Shown here: positions 7,367 through 16,678 of the stretch, piece by piece
How the letters are laid out: every line of letters begins with the position of its first letter
Position numbering within the stretch: position 1 is the first letter of the stretch
Origin: Streptomyces sp. DSM 110735
Lineage (GTDB): Bacteria > Actinomycetota > Actinomycetes > Streptomycetales > Streptomycetaceae
Length of the DNA: 64,000 bases
Direction: 5' to 3'
NCBI RefSeq assembly: GCF_016482685.1
Contig: NZ_JACYHF010000022.1
Span: forward strand, 1-64,000
Notes under the pieces: generated by a model
What the model was told of the DNA's origin: nothing
What the model saw: only the letters and a program-made list of their open reading frames with translations
The model's database searches: none
Position numbers and translations under genes: made by a program

Positions 7367-9220
7367 TCAGCCCAGGAGACTGACGTCGCGCACCGCGCCC
7401 CGGTCGGCGCTGGTGGCCATCGCGGCGTAGGCGCGCAGGGCGGCGGAGACCTTGCGCTCGCGGTTCGCCGGGGCGTAGACACCGCCCAACTCCTGCTCGC
7501 GGCGGGCGAGTTCGGGCTCGTCCACGAGGAGTTCGATGGTGCGGTTCGGGATGTCGATGCGGATGCGGTCGCCGTCGCGGACCAGGGCGATGGTGCCGCC
7601 GGAGGCGGCTTCCGGGGAAGCGTGTCCGATGGAGAGGCCCGAGGTGCCGCCGGAGAAGCGGCCGTCGGTGATCAGGGCGCAGGTCTTCCCGAGACCGCGG
7701 CCCTTGAGGTACGAGGTCGGGTAGAGCATCTCCTGCATGCCGGGTCCGCCCTTGGGACCCTCGTAGCGGATGACGACCACGTCGCCGTCCTTGACCTCCT
7801 GGGTGAGGATGCGGCGGACGGCTTCCTCCTGGGACTCGCAGACCACGGCGGGTCCCTCGAAGGTCCACACCGACTCGTCCACGCCCGCGGTCTTCACCAC
7901 GCAGCCGTCGACGGCGAGGTTGCCCCTGAGGACCGCGAGTCCGCCGTCCTTGGAGTAGGCGTGCTCGGCGGAGCGGATGCAGCCGCCCTCGGCGTCGTCG
8001 TCCAGCGACTCCCAGCGCTCGGACTGGGAGAACGCCTCGGCGGAGCGGACGCAGCCGGGCGCCGCGTGCCACAGCTCGACCGCCTCCGGGGAGGGCGAAC
8101 CGCCGCGCACGTCCCAGGTCTTGAGCCAGTCGGCGAGCGACGGGCTGTGGACCGCGTGCACGTCCTCGTTGAGCAGTCCGGCGCGGTGCAGTTCGCCGAG
8201 GAGGGCGGGGATGCCGCCCGCGCGGTGCACGTCCTCCATGTAGTACGTGCGGTTCTTGCCGACGTTGGGCGCGACCTTGGCCAGGCACGGGACGCGGCGG
8301 GAGACGGCGTCGATCTGCTCCAGACCGAAGGGGACGCCCGCCTCCTGGGCGGCGGCGAGCAGGTGCAGGATCGTGTTGGTGGAGCCGCCCATGGCGATGT
8401 CCAGCGCCATGGCGTTCTCGAACGCCTGGAAGGAGGCGACGGAGCGGGGCAGGACCGTCTCGTCGTCCTGCTCGTAGTAGCGGCGGGTGATGTCCATGAC
8501 CGTGCGGGCGGCGTCCTCGTACAGCGCCTTGCGGGCGGTGTGCGTGGCGAGGACCGAGCCGTTGCCCGGCAGGGAGAGACCGATGGCCTCGGTCAGGCAG
8601 TTCATCGAGTTGGCGGTGAACATGCCGGAACAGCTTCCGCAGGTCGGGCAGGCGTTCTCCTCGATGCGGAGGATGTCCTCGTCGGAGATCTTGTCGTTGA
8701 CCGCGTCGGAGATCGCGTCGACCAGGTCCAGGGTGCGGACGGTGCCGTCGACCAGGGTCGCGCGGCCGGACTCCATCGGACCGCCGGAGACGAAGACCGT
8801 CGGGATGTTCAGCCGCAGGGCGGCCATCAGCATGCCCGGGGTGATCTTGTCGCAGTTGGAGATGCAGATCAGGGCGTCGGCGCAGTGGGCTTCCACCATG
8901 TACTCCACCGAGTCCGCGATCAGGTCGCGGGAGGGCAGGGAGTAGAGCATGCCGCCGTGTCCCATGGCGATGCCGTCGTCCACGGCGATGGTGTTGAACT
9001 CGCGCGGGATGCCGCCCGCCTCCCGGATCGCCTCGCTGACGATCCGCCCGACCGGCTGGAGGTGGGTGTGCCCGGGGACGAACTCGGTGAAGGAGTTGGC
9101 CACGGCGATGATCGGCTTCCGGCCGATGTCCGCACCGGGTACACCCGAGGCGCGCATAAGGGCGCGGGCGCCCGCCATGTTGCGTCCGTGGGTGACTGTG
9201 CGGGACCTCAGCTCGGGCAT
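7367..9220 (-). CDS. ilvD: Dihydroxy-acid dehydratase
   Basis: IlvD dehydrates 2,3-dihydroxy-isovalerate and 2,3-dihydroxy-3-methylvalerate to the 2-keto acids of valine and isoleucine synthesis; it is an Fe-S enzyme. The 617-aa product has both family signatures: CDKITPGMLMAALRLN with cluster cysteines in CISNCDK and CPTCGSCSGMFTANSMNC, and the C-terminal LITDGRFSGGTSGLSIGHASPEAA. The ATG at 9220 is supported by GAAGGAG 8-10 nt upstream. A longer frame to 9415 is not conserved. A hairpin ends the gene. Confidence 0.97.
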   Translation of the reverse strand: MPELRSRTVTHGRNMAGARALMRASGVPGADIGRKPIIAVANSFTEFVPGHTHLQPVGRIVSEAIREAGGIPREFNTIAVDDGIAMGHGGMLYSLPSRDLIADSVEYMVEAHCADALICISNCDKITPGMLMAALRLNIPTVFVSGGPMESGRATLVDGTVRTLDLVDAISDAVNDKISDEDILRIEENACPTCGSCSGMFTANSMNCLTEAIGLSLPGNGSVLATHTARKALYEDAARTVMDITRRYYEQDDETVLPRSVASFQAFENAMALDIAMGGSTNTILHLLAAAQEAGVPFGLEQIDAVSRRVPCLAKVAPNVGKNRTYYMEDVHRAGGIPALLGELHRAGLLNEDVHAVHSPSLADWLKTWDVRGGSPSPEAVELWHAAPGCVRSAEAFSQSERWESLDDDAEGGCIRSAEHAYSKDGGLAVLRGNLAVDGCVVKTAGVDESVWTFEGPAVVCESQEEAVRRILTQEVKDGDVVVIRYEGPKGGPGMQEMLYPTSYLKGRGLGKTCALITDGRFSGGTSGLSIGHASPEAASGGTIALVRDGDRIRIDIPNRTIELLVDEPELARREQELGGVYAPANRERKVSAALRAYAAMATSADRGAVRDVSLLG

Positions 9221-9366
9221 CGTCGCTCGCTCCTTCGGAGAATGACGGTCAGAGAGGCTTCTGACTGCTGCCGAGCGTACGCCGGTCATCCAGCGGGCGG
9301 GACGATGTGTCCGGAATGCGGGACGGGTGTCTTGTCGCGGGGCACGTTCGGGGGGCGCGCGGAGCC

Positions 9367-9404
9367 CGGAATCGGCGCGCGGGAGCCGGAATCGGCGCGC
9401 GGGA
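9367..9404. repeat. Short tandem duplication upstream of ilvD
   Basis: Two adjacent copies of a roughly 19-20 nt unit containing CGGAATCGGCGCGCGGGA lie in the 191-nt gap between the TetR gene and ilvD. The gap should also hold the ilvD promoter. No leader peptide or attenuator is obvious. Confidence 0.55.
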
Positions 9405-9411
9405 CCCGGCG

Positions 9412-10017
9412 TCACTCCCCCGTGAGATGCCCCTGCACCACCGGCGCGAGGCGCTCCACGATCCGCTCCACGTCCGCCGACGCCAGCGGCTCCACCTTGA
9501 TCACGTACCGCAGCATCGCCGTGCCGACCAACTGCGCCGCCGCCAGCTCCGCGCGCAGCTCGGCGTCCGGACCGCCCAGGCGCCCGGCGATGCGGTGCAG
9601 GAGCTGCGCGGCTACCAGGCGGCGGAAGACGGCGGCGGCGACCTCGTTGTTCACCGCCGAGCGGACGACGGCGAGCAGCGGGGCGCGGGTCGCGGGGTTC
9701 TCCCAGATGCCGAAGACGAAGCGGGTGAACCGCTCCCCCACCGTGTCCAGCGGTCCCTCGACGATGGCGTCCGGGGCGGCGAGGGCGGGCGCGAAGGAGA
9801 CGGTGACGGCCGCCTCGAAGACCTGCTCCTTGGTGCCGAAGTAGTGGTGGACCAGGGCGGAGTCGACGCCCGCCGCCTTGGCGATGCCGCGTACGGAGGT
9901 CTTCTCGTAGCCGCGCTCGGAGAACTCCTCGCGGGCGGCGGCGAGGATGCGGTCACGGGTGTCGCCCGACTCGGTGCGCGGCGGACGGCCCCTGCGGCGC
10001 CCGGTGCCGTCGCTCAC
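9412..10017 (-). CDS. TetR-family transcriptional regulator
   Basis: A 201-aa regulator with the N-terminal TetR helix-turn-helix (about 22-66: RDRILAAAREEFSERGYEKT followed by SVRGIAKAAGVDSALVHHYF) and a helical ligand-binding domain. The GTG at 10017 overlaps the stop of the upstream isomerase-like gene (GTGA), so the two are co-translated; Streptomyces commonly places this gene pair next to ilvD. The target and ligand are not evident. The longer frame to 10368 is antisense-style read-through and is rejected. Confidence 0.9.
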   Translation of the reverse strand: MSDGTGRRRGRPPRTESGDTRDRILAAAREEFSERGYEKTSVRGIAKAAGVDSALVHHYFGTKEQVFEAAVTVSFAPALAAPDAIVEGPLDTVGERFTRFVFGIWENPATRAPLLAVVRSAVNNEVAAAVFRRLVAAQLLHRIAGRLGGPDAELRAELAAAQLVGTAMLRYVIKVEPLASADVERIVERLAPVVQGHLTGE

Positions 10018-10826
10018 GGCCGGGGCACCCGGACGTCGGCGGCGAGGTGGCGGCGGGTGAACTCCAGGGCTTCGGCGAGGTCCGCCTCGCGCTCGGCGCT
10101 GGACATCGCGCGCCGGGTGTTGACCTCCAGGACGACATGGCCGTCGAATCCGGTGCGGGTCAGCCGGTCCAGGAGCTCGGCGCAGGGCTGGTTGCCCCGG
10201 CCGGGGACCAGGTGCTCGTCCTTGGCGGAGCCGCGCCCGTCGGCGAGGTGGACGTGACCGAGCCGGTCGCCCATGCGGTCGAGCATGTCGAGCGCGCTGG
10301 TGCGGGCGGTGGCGGTGTGGCTGAGGTCGATCGTGAAGTGCCGGTAGTCGTCCTTGGTGACGTCCCACTCGGGGGCGTAGGCGAGCATCTCGCGGTCGCG
10401 GTAGCGCCAGGGGTACATGTTCTCGACGGCGAACCGTACGTCCGTCTCGTCGGCCATGCGCCAGATTCCCTCGACGAACTCGCGGGCGTACTGCCGCTGC
10501 CAGCGGAAGGGCGGGTGGACGACGACGGTGGAGGCACCGAGCTTCTCGGCGGCGGACTGCGCCCGGCGCAGCTTGGTCCAGGGGTCGGTGGACCAGACCC
10601 GCTGGGTGATCAGCAGACAGGGGGCGTGCACGGCGAGGATCGGCACACCGTGGTGGTCGGAGAGCCTGCGCAGCGCCTCGATGTCCTGGCTGACGGGATC
10701 GGTCCAGACCATCACCTCGACACCGTCGTACCCCAGGCGCCCGGCCATCTCGAAGGCCGTCGCCGTCGACTCCGGGTAGACGGAGGCCGTCGACAGGGCG
10801 ACCTTCACGTCCCTTGGTTCAGCCAC
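10014..10826 (-). CDS. Sugar phosphate isomerase/epimerase-like TIM-barrel protein
   Basis: A 270-aa xylose-isomerase-like TIM barrel (AP endonuclease 2 superfamily). Metal-binding-type residues are visible at HPPF (H near 104), ENMYPW, DLSHTAT, HVHLADG and LEVNT. The reaction is unknown; family members act on sugars, inositols or keto-sugars, and the sequence does not decide. It starts at a GTG and is translationally coupled to the downstream TetR gene, so the regulator may respond to its product or substrate. Confidence 0.85.
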   Translation of the reverse strand: MAEPRDVKVALSTASVYPESTATAFEMAGRLGYDGVEVMVWTDPVSQDIEALRRLSDHHGVPILAVHAPCLLITQRVWSTDPWTKLRRAQSAAEKLGASTVVVHPPFRWQRQYAREFVEGIWRMADETDVRFAVENMYPWRYRDREMLAYAPEWDVTKDDYRHFTIDLSHTATARTSALDMLDRMGDRLGHVHLADGRGSAKDEHLVPGRGNQPCAELLDRLTRTGFDGHVVLEVNTRRAMSSAEREADLAEALEFTRRHLAADVRVPRP

Positions 10827-11352
10827 GGGGACACCTTACGGGGTGGGGTGAGGGGGGTGCGGGGTGTCCCCCGGACGGGGGCGGAGGTACGGGGGCTGGT
10901 GGGCTGCCCGGGGCGGGGGCAGGCGCCGCTGTGCCGGGACAAAGGCGCCGTATGTGCGGGCGCCGTATGTGCGAGCGCCGCTCAGCCGGGACGGAGAGGC
11001 TGGCGCACGGGATCGCCGGGCACCCCGGGGCTGGGGCGGCGGGCACGGTCGCCGGTGTGAGGCGGGCGGCAGGCGGTACGGGTCCGGGGGCGCCGGGCGC
11101 GACGGCGGAGGTCGGCTCTGCGCCATCGCGTCCACCGCGTCACGGGGCGCCGAGCACCCCAGAGCCGGACCGACGCCCCTAGACGGAGCGGACACCGCCG
11201 CGGGCACAAGGCCACCGAGCCCCCGCCGGACGGCGGCGGGCGCCTCGTCAGGCAGGCACCGAAGAGCGCACGCCCTTCCGGGCGCCACCGAACCGGCGCC
11301 GGAGCCCGCCCGGCAGCCGAGCCTCACCCGGCAGGCGCGGCGCGACCGGTGC
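10827..11352. other. 526-nt gap without a supportable gene
   Basis: Open frames exist on both strands but have no recognisable domain and run into flanking genes antisense. The one structure I see is a tandem 15-16 nt repeat (GGCGCCGTATGTGCG twice, about 10944-10975) followed by a third partial GCGCCG. The gap should contain the promoter of the isomerase-like gene and the 3' end of the phosphatase transcript. Confidence 0.5.
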
Positions 11353-12285
11353 TCAGCCCACGCCCATGTGGTCCAGGCGGCGCAGGATGACGCCCTCGCG
11401 CAGGGCCCAGGGGCAGATCTCCAGGCTTTCCACGCCGAAGAGGTCCATCGCGCCCTCGGCGACCAGGGCACCGGCGAGGAGCTGGCCGGAGCGGGACTCG
11501 GAGACGCCGGGGAGTTCGGCGCGCTGGTCGGCGGTCATGGCGGCGAGGCGCGGCACCCAGGCTTCCAGGGACTCGCGTTTGAGTTCCCGCTGGACGTAAA
11601 GGCCGTCGGCGTCGCGGGCGGCGCCCGCCAGGCGGGCGAGCTGCTTGAAGGTCTTGGAGGTGGCGACCACGTGGTCGGGGGCGCCGAAGCGGCTGAACTC
11701 CCCGACCGTGCGGGCGATCTCGGTACGGGCGTGGCGGCGCAGGGCGCGTACGTCCTCGGCGTCGGGCGGGTCGCCGGGCAGCCAGCCCGCGGTGAGGCGC
11801 CCCGCGCCGAGCGGCAGGGAGACGGCGGCGTCGGGCTCCTCGTCCAGTCCGTAGGCGACCTCCAGGGAGCCGCCGCCGATGTCGAGGACGAGCAGCTTCC
11901 CGGCGGACCAGCCGAACCAGCGGCGCACCGCGAGGAAGGTCAGCCGCGCCTCTTCCGCCCCGCTGAGCACCTGGAGCCGTACGCCGGTCTCGTCCTCGAC
12001 CCGGGCGAGCACGTCGTCGGCGTTGCGGGCGTCGCGCACGGCGGAGGTCGCGAAGGGCAGCAGGTCCTCCACGCCCTTGTCCTCGGCAGCCTCCAGCGCC
12101 TCCCGTACGACCGCCACGAGCCGCTCGACGCCCTCGGCTCCGATCGCCCCGTCCCCGTCGAGCAACTGGGCCAGCCGGAGGTCGGCCTTGTGCGAATGCG
12201 CGGGCAGCGGGCGCGCGCCGGGATGCGCGTCCACGACCAGCAGATGCACCGTGTTCGAACCCACGTCCAGGACACCGAGTCTCAT
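11353..12285 (-). CDS. Ppx/GppA family exopolyphosphatase/ppGpp-phosphatase
   Basis: A 310-aa ASKHA-fold phosphatase. Family motifs are present in order: DVGSNTVHLLVVD (residues 6-18), PFATSAVRDARN, VLSGAEEARLTF and the phosphate-binding DIGGGSLEVAYG. Members hydrolyse polyphosphate or (p)ppGpp; at about 310 aa it lacks the C-terminal HD-like domain of E. coli Ppx and matches the short actinobacterial type (compare mycobacterial Rv0496). It is divergent from the Cys-rich gene by 71 nt, so promoters overlap there. Confidence 0.9.
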   Translation of the reverse strand: MRLGVLDVGSNTVHLLVVDAHPGARPLPAHSHKADLRLAQLLDGDGAIGAEGVERLVAVVREALEAAEDKGVEDLLPFATSAVRDARNADDVLARVEDETGVRLQVLSGAEEARLTFLAVRRWFGWSAGKLLVLDIGGGSLEVAYGLDEEPDAAVSLPLGAGRLTAGWLPGDPPDAEDVRALRRHARTEIARTVGEFSRFGAPDHVVATSKTFKQLARLAGAARDADGLYVQRELKRESLEAWVPRLAAMTADQRAELPGVSESRSGQLLAGALVAEGAMDLFGVESLEICPWALREGVILRRLDHMGVG

Positions 12286-12356
12286 GTACGGAACGCTACT
12301 GCCAATACGCCCGCGGACGGCCCCGATCAGGGGTTCCGTCCACTTACCCTGGACCT

Positions 12357-13211
12357 GTGCCAAAGACGAAAAAGGCGAAGGACGAGAAGACCGCCAAGCG
12401 CGACAAGGCGGACAAAGTGTCCAAGGCGCGCAAGGACGCCCCCGTGGACGACGAGCAGGGGCTCGACTTCGCGCGGTCGTGGGTGGAGTTCCCCGACCCG
12501 GCGGACGACGAGCAGGTCTTCCGCTGCGACCTGACCTGGCTGACCTCGCGCTGGAACTGCATCTTCGGCAGCGGCTGCCAGGGCATCCAGGCGGGCCGCG
12601 CGGCCGACGGCTGCTGCTCGCTGGGCGCGCACTTCTCCGACGAGGACGACGAGAAGCGGGTCGCGGAGCACGTGGCCCGGCTGACCCCGGACATCTGGCA
12701 GCACCACGACGAGGGGCTGCGCGGCGGCTGGGTCGCCGAGGACGACGAGGGCTCCCGGCAGACCCGCCCCTTCCAGGGCTCCTGCATCTTCCAGAACCGC
12801 CCCGGTTTCGAGGGCGGCGCGGGCTGCTCGCTGCACATCCTGGCCCTGAAGGAGGGGCGCGAGCCGCTGGAGACCAAGCCGGACGTGTGCTGGCAGTTGC
12901 CGATCCGGCGGACGTACGAGTGGATCGACCGCCCGGACGACACCCGGGTCCTCCAGGTGTCCATCGGGGAGTACGACCGCCGCGGCTGGGGTCCGGGCGG
13001 CCACGACCTGCACTGGTGGTGCACGTCGGCCACCTCGGCGCACGGCGCGGGTGACCCGGTATACGTCTCCTACCGCGCCGAGCTGACCGAGCTGATGGGC
13101 AAGGCGGGCTACGACCGGCTGGTCGAGCTGTGCGAGCAGCGGCTGGCGTCCCGGCTGCCGCTGGTGGCACCGCACCCGGCGGACCCGGCGCGACCGGGCG
13201 AGCGGGGCTGA
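12357..13211 (+). CDS. Cys-rich conserved protein, possible metal-binding
   Basis: A 284-aa actinobacterial protein. A Lys/Asp-rich N-terminus (1-45) is followed by a domain with many cysteines: C57, one in NCIFGSGC, the CC pair in GCCSLGAHF, then GSCIF, GAGCSLH and PDVCW. The CCxxGAHF and GxGCxLH spacing recalls Zn/Fe-cluster-chelating families (YkgJ/DUF3109 type), which is an inference. Function unknown. The GTG at 12357 lies 6 nt after a TACCCT -10-like box, suggesting a leaderless transcript. It is divergent from the Ppx/GppA gene. Confidence 0.8.
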   Translation: MPKTKKAKDEKTAKRDKADKVSKARKDAPVDDEQGLDFARSWVEFPDPADDEQVFRCDLTWLTSRWNCIFGSGCQGIQAGRAADGCCSLGAHFSDEDDEKRVAEHVARLTPDIWQHHDEGLRGGWVAEDDEGSRQTRPFQGSCIFQNRPGFEGGAGCSLHILALKEGREPLETKPDVCWQLPIRRTYEWIDRPDDTRVLQVSIGEYDRRGWGPGGHDLHWWCTSATSAHGAGDPVYVSYRAELTELMGKAGYDRLVELCEQRLASRLPLVAPHPADPARPGERG

Positions 13212-13224
13212 CCAGCGCCCCGGG

Positions 13225-14913
13225 TCACTCGGCCGCCGGGATCGACGGGTCCTCGTCGTCCGGCGGCGGTGTCTGCGTCGGCGGCGGCGAGGTCGGCGTG
13301 TCCGACGGGTCCGGGCTCGGGCTGTCGCTCGTCGGGGGCGTGCTGCTGGGCGGGTCCGTCGGCGGCGGGGTCGGGGAGGCGGGGGGCGTGCTGCTCGGCG
13401 GCGCCGAGGTCGGGGGCGGGGTCGTACGGGCCCTGCCGTACCCGGTGATGGTGACGACCGCGCCCGCCGGGGCGACGGCGACCCGGGCGCGCCAGTGCCC
13501 GGCGGGTTCGCGCAGGTGGTCGACGTACACCCGGACCGTGAGCGTGTCGCCGGGGGCGAGGGTGCCCGAGGAGCGGCTGAGGTAGAGCCAGGGCTGGCGG
13601 GTGGCGGCGGACCAGTGGACGGGTCCCGAGCCGGAGGCGCGCAGGGTGATCAGCGTGGTGTCGCCCTCTGTGGTCGCGCCGATGGTGAGCTGCCCGGCGC
13701 CCTTCTCGCCCGCGCCGGAGACGCTGACCACCTCGACCGAGACGTCCGGGTCGGCGGTGCCGCTCGGACCCGGCTCGGGCTTCACGCTGGCGTTGCCCGC
13801 GTTCTCGTACGCACCCGGACTATCGCCGTCGAGGGTGTCCGGACCGCTCGCGCCGGGCGCGGCGGAGGGGCGGCCGTCGTCGGCGGTGGGGGCGCTGCGG
13901 TAGGCGGCCCACAGGGCGAGGACGGGCGCGGCGACGACGGTGGCGACCACGGTGGTGGTGACGGCTCGCGCGCGCAGCTTGTCGCGGCGGGCGGCGCGGT
14001 CCTTGGGGTCCATGGGGAAACCGCGCCGGTCGAAGCGCGGTACGGCGGCGCCCCGCGCGCGGGGATGGCCCGCGAGCGCCGCGTGCAGGGCGGCACGGGG
14101 TGCCTGGAGTACGGGCAGCTCGGCGGGGGTGACCGTGGCGCCGGGCCAGCGGCCGGGCACCGCGCGCTCGGCGGTGCGGCGGCAGCGCGGGCAGTCGTCG
14201 ACGTGCCGGACCAGTTCGCGGCGCAGGGCGGCGCTGAGGACGAGGCGGCTGTCGCCGGTGAGATGGGCCACGCTCGGGCAGCCGCCGGTCTCGACGACGG
14301 CGAGCGCGGCGCGGGTGCGCTCGACCTCGCAGGCGGCGGAGGAGAGCAGGTCGCGGGCGGCGGCGGGCTCCAGACCGAGCACGGCGGCGACCTCGGGGGC
14401 GGCGAGCCGGTGCCGCACGGCCAGCTCCAGCGCCTCGCGCTGCTCGGGTGTCGTACCGGCAGCCTCCGGCCAGGCGAGCAGGGCGAGTTCGCGGCGGCGG
14501 CGCTCCTGGACCTCCGGGGAGGGCTGCGGGTCGGCGGACGCGGCGGGTTCGGCGCCGTGGGCGGGGCGCCCCGCCGCGTGGGTCGCCTGGCGGGTGCGGC
14601 GCGCCTCGGCGAGACCGCGCAGACACGCCCAGCGGGCCAGCGCGTACAGCCATGCCCTGCGGTCGGCGGTGGTGCGGGGGACGCGCGGACCGCGCCGCTC
14701 GGCGAGGGCGAGGACCTCGCCGAGGGCGGCGGTGGCGGCGTCGTGGTCGCAGAGCACCGAGAGGCAGTAGGTGAACAGACCATCCAGATACGGCTCGTGG
14801 CACGCCGAAGGGCGCCGGGCGATGTTCCGCGCGGCGGCTCGGTCACGCGCCTCCCGGTGCGCCCGGTGTGCGCCGGTGGTGCGGGTCGTGGTCTCCGGAC
14901 TGCTGCTCCTCAC
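13225..14913 (-). CDS. ECF sigma-like/zinc-finger membrane protein with BACON domain
   Basis: A 562-aa multi-domain protein. Residues 40-205 resemble a degenerate ECF sigma factor: a region-2-like helix set (HDAATAALGEVLALAER, RAWLYALARWACL) and a region-4-like HTH (TPEQREALELAVRHRL, PEVAAVLGLEPAAARDLL). Next come H237 and C241-x2-C244 (HVDDCPRC), like an anti-sigma zinc finger, then a TM segment (about 317-338). The exterior part carries a BACON-like beta domain (about 395-490) and a Pro/Ser/Thr-rich C-terminus. The start is a GTG at 14913. The architecture suggests a one-piece transmembrane signalling protein; whether the sigma-like part still binds RNA polymerase is unknown. Confidence 0.75.
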   Translation of the reverse strand: MRSSSPETTTRTTGAHRAHREARDRAAARNIARRPSACHEPYLDGLFTYCLSVLCDHDAATAALGEVLALAERRGPRVPRTTADRRAWLYALARWACLRGLAEARRTRQATHAAGRPAHGAEPAASADPQPSPEVQERRRRELALLAWPEAAGTTPEQREALELAVRHRLAAPEVAAVLGLEPAAARDLLSSAACEVERTRAALAVVETGGCPSVAHLTGDSRLVLSAALRRELVRHVDDCPRCRRTAERAVPGRWPGATVTPAELPVLQAPRAALHAALAGHPRARGAAVPRFDRRGFPMDPKDRAARRDKLRARAVTTTVVATVVAAPVLALWAAYRSAPTADDGRPSAAPGASGPDTLDGDSPGAYENAGNASVKPEPGPSGTADPDVSVEVVSVSGAGEKGAGQLTIGATTEGDTTLITLRASGSGPVHWSAATRQPWLYLSRSSGTLAPGDTLTVRVYVDHLREPAGHWRARVAVAPAGAVVTITGYGRARTTPPPTSAPPSSTPPASPTPPPTDPPSSTPPTSDSPSPDPSDTPTSPPPTQTPPPDDEDPSIPAAE

Positions 14914-15189
14914 CTGTGCGACCGTAGGCGCCCGCGGAGTGCCCCTTCTTGCACCTTGAGCACTTTTAATCCGTACGGGTGAAACGATCCCTCATAAGGG
15001 GACACGGATGCTCCGCCCGGCGGCTCCCGACCGGAGCATCCGGACCGCCTCCGGACCACCCGCGTGCACCCGGACGCCCCATGTGCGCCCCTGGGCGACG
15101 GGGACGGTCTTCCGGAGGGCGACGGAGAGGAGCCTTCCGGGGAAGGCGCGCCCGGGTCCGTTGTCAGTGGCGCCGACTACGGTGTCCGC

Positions 15190-16599
15190 ATGGCTGCCCG
15201 TACCAAGACCACCAAGGACCGTCCGTCCTACCGCTGCACCGAGTGCGGCTGGCAGACGGCCAAGTGGCTCGGCCGCTGCCCCGAGTGCCAGGCGTGGGGG
15301 ACGGTCGAGGAGTACGGCGCGCCCGCGGTGCGGACGACGGCACCCGGCCGGGTCACCAGCTCCGCGCTGCCCATCGGCCAGGTCGACGGGCGCCAGGCGA
15401 CCGCCCGCCCCACCGGTGTGCCCGAGCTGGACCGGGTGCTCGGCGGCGGACTCGTGCCCGGCGCGGTCGTGCTGCTCGCGGGCGAACCCGGCGTCGGCAA
15501 GTCGACGCTGCTGCTCGACGTGGCCGCCAAGTCCGCGAGCGAGGAGCACAAGACGCTCTACGTCACCGGTGAGGAGTCCGCGAGCCAGGTCCGGCTGCGC
15601 GCGGACCGCATCGGCGCCCTGGACGACCATCTGTATCTCGCCGCCGAGACCGATCTGGCCGCCGTTCTCGGCCACTTGGACGCGGTGAAGCCCTCGCTGC
15701 TGATCCTGGACTCGGTGCAGACGGTCGCCTCCCCGGAGATCGACGGCGCCCCCGGCGGCATGGCCCAGGTCCGCGAGGTGGCCGGCGCCCTGATCCGCGC
15801 CTCCAAGGAACGCGGCATGTCCACGCTGCTCGTCGGCCATGTCACCAAGGACGGCGCCATCGCGGGACCGCGCCTGCTTGAGCACCTGGTGGACGTCGTC
15901 CTGAGCTTCGAGGGCGACCGGCACGCCCGGCTCCGCCTGGTCCGGGGCGTCAAGAACCGGTACGGCGCGACGGACGAGGTCGGCTGCTTCGAGCTGCACG
16001 ACGAGGGCATCACCGGGCTCGCCGACCCCAGCGGTCTGTTCCTGACCCGGCGCGCCGAGCCGGTGCCGGGCACCTGTCTGACCGTGACCCTTGAGGGGCG
16101 CCGCCCGCTGGTGGCCGAGGTGCAGGCGCTGACCGTGGACTCGCAGATCCCCTCCCCGCGCCGGACCACCTCGGGTCTTGAGACCTCCCGGGTGTCGATG
16201 ATGCTGGCGGTCCTGGAGCAGCGCGGGCGGATCAGCGCGCTCGGCAAGCGGGACATCTACTCCGCGACCGTGGGCGGGGTGAAGCTCTCCGAGCCCGCCG
16301 CCGACCTCGCGATCGCGCTCGCGCTGGCGTCGGCCGCCAGTGACACCCCGCTGCCGAAGAACCTCGTGGCGATCGGCGAGGTCGGTCTCGCCGGTGAGGT
16401 CAGACGGGTCACGGGCGTCCAGCGCAGGCTCGCGGAGGCGCACCGGCTGGGCTTCACCCACGCGCTGGTCCCCGGCGATCCGGGGAAGGTACCGCCCGGG
16501 ATGAAGGTGCTTGAGGTGGCGGACATGGGCGACGCGCTGCGGGTGCTGCCCCGCTCGCGTCGCCGGGAGGCCCCTCGGGAGGCGGAGGAGCGCCGGTAG
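15190..16599 (+). CDS. radA: DNA repair protein RadA
   Basis: RadA is a RecA-like ATPase that drives branch migration of recombination intermediates. The 469-aa product has the N-terminal C4 zinc finger (CTECGWQTAKWLGRCPEC), Walker A GEPGVGKST, the RadA KNRFG-type motif as KNRYG, and a C-terminal Lon-protease-like domain (LVAIGEVGLAGEVRRV). The ATG at 15190 begins 6 nt after a TACGGT -10-like box, suggesting a leaderless transcript; the longer frame from 15064 is not needed. It is followed 79 nt later by disA, the usual pairing in Gram-positives. Confidence 0.96.
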   Translation: MAARTKTTKDRPSYRCTECGWQTAKWLGRCPECQAWGTVEEYGAPAVRTTAPGRVTSSALPIGQVDGRQATARPTGVPELDRVLGGGLVPGAVVLLAGEPGVGKSTLLLDVAAKSASEEHKTLYVTGEESASQVRLRADRIGALDDHLYLAAETDLAAVLGHLDAVKPSLLILDSVQTVASPEIDGAPGGMAQVREVAGALIRASKERGMSTLLVGHVTKDGAIAGPRLLEHLVDVVLSFEGDRHARLRLVRGVKNRYGATDEVGCFELHDEGITGLADPSGLFLTRRAEPVPGTCLTVTLEGRRPLVAEVQALTVDSQIPSPRRTTSGLETSRVSMMLAVLEQRGRISALGKRDIYSATVGGVKLSEPAADLAIALALASAASDTPLPKNLVAIGEVGLAGEVRRVTGVQRRLAEAHRLGFTHALVPGDPGKVPPGMKVLEVADMGDALRVLPRSRRREAPREAEERR

Positions 16600-16602
16600 A
16601 CT
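16597..16602 (+). promoter_or_regulatory. Candidate -10 box for disA over the radA stop
   Basis: TAGACT overlaps the radA stop codon and lies 76 nt upstream of the disA start. No clear -35 is seen. It would allow disA transcription independent of radA. Confidence 0.35.
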
Positions 16603-16678
16603 TTGTGCAGGTCTCGCCCGTCCGTACGAAACGCGCGTCGGACGGGAGCGCGTCAGAACCTGCGACCGGAGGAGTGCA

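Noticed and set aside
7622..9844. 740-aa plus-strand frame over ilvD
   Set aside because: Antisense shadow of ilvD and the TetR gene with no recognisable domain.
10827..11352. Possible small gene in the gap between the isomerase-like and Ppx/GppA genes
   Set aside because: Frames lack domains and ribosome-binding sites, and their composition is that of repeats.
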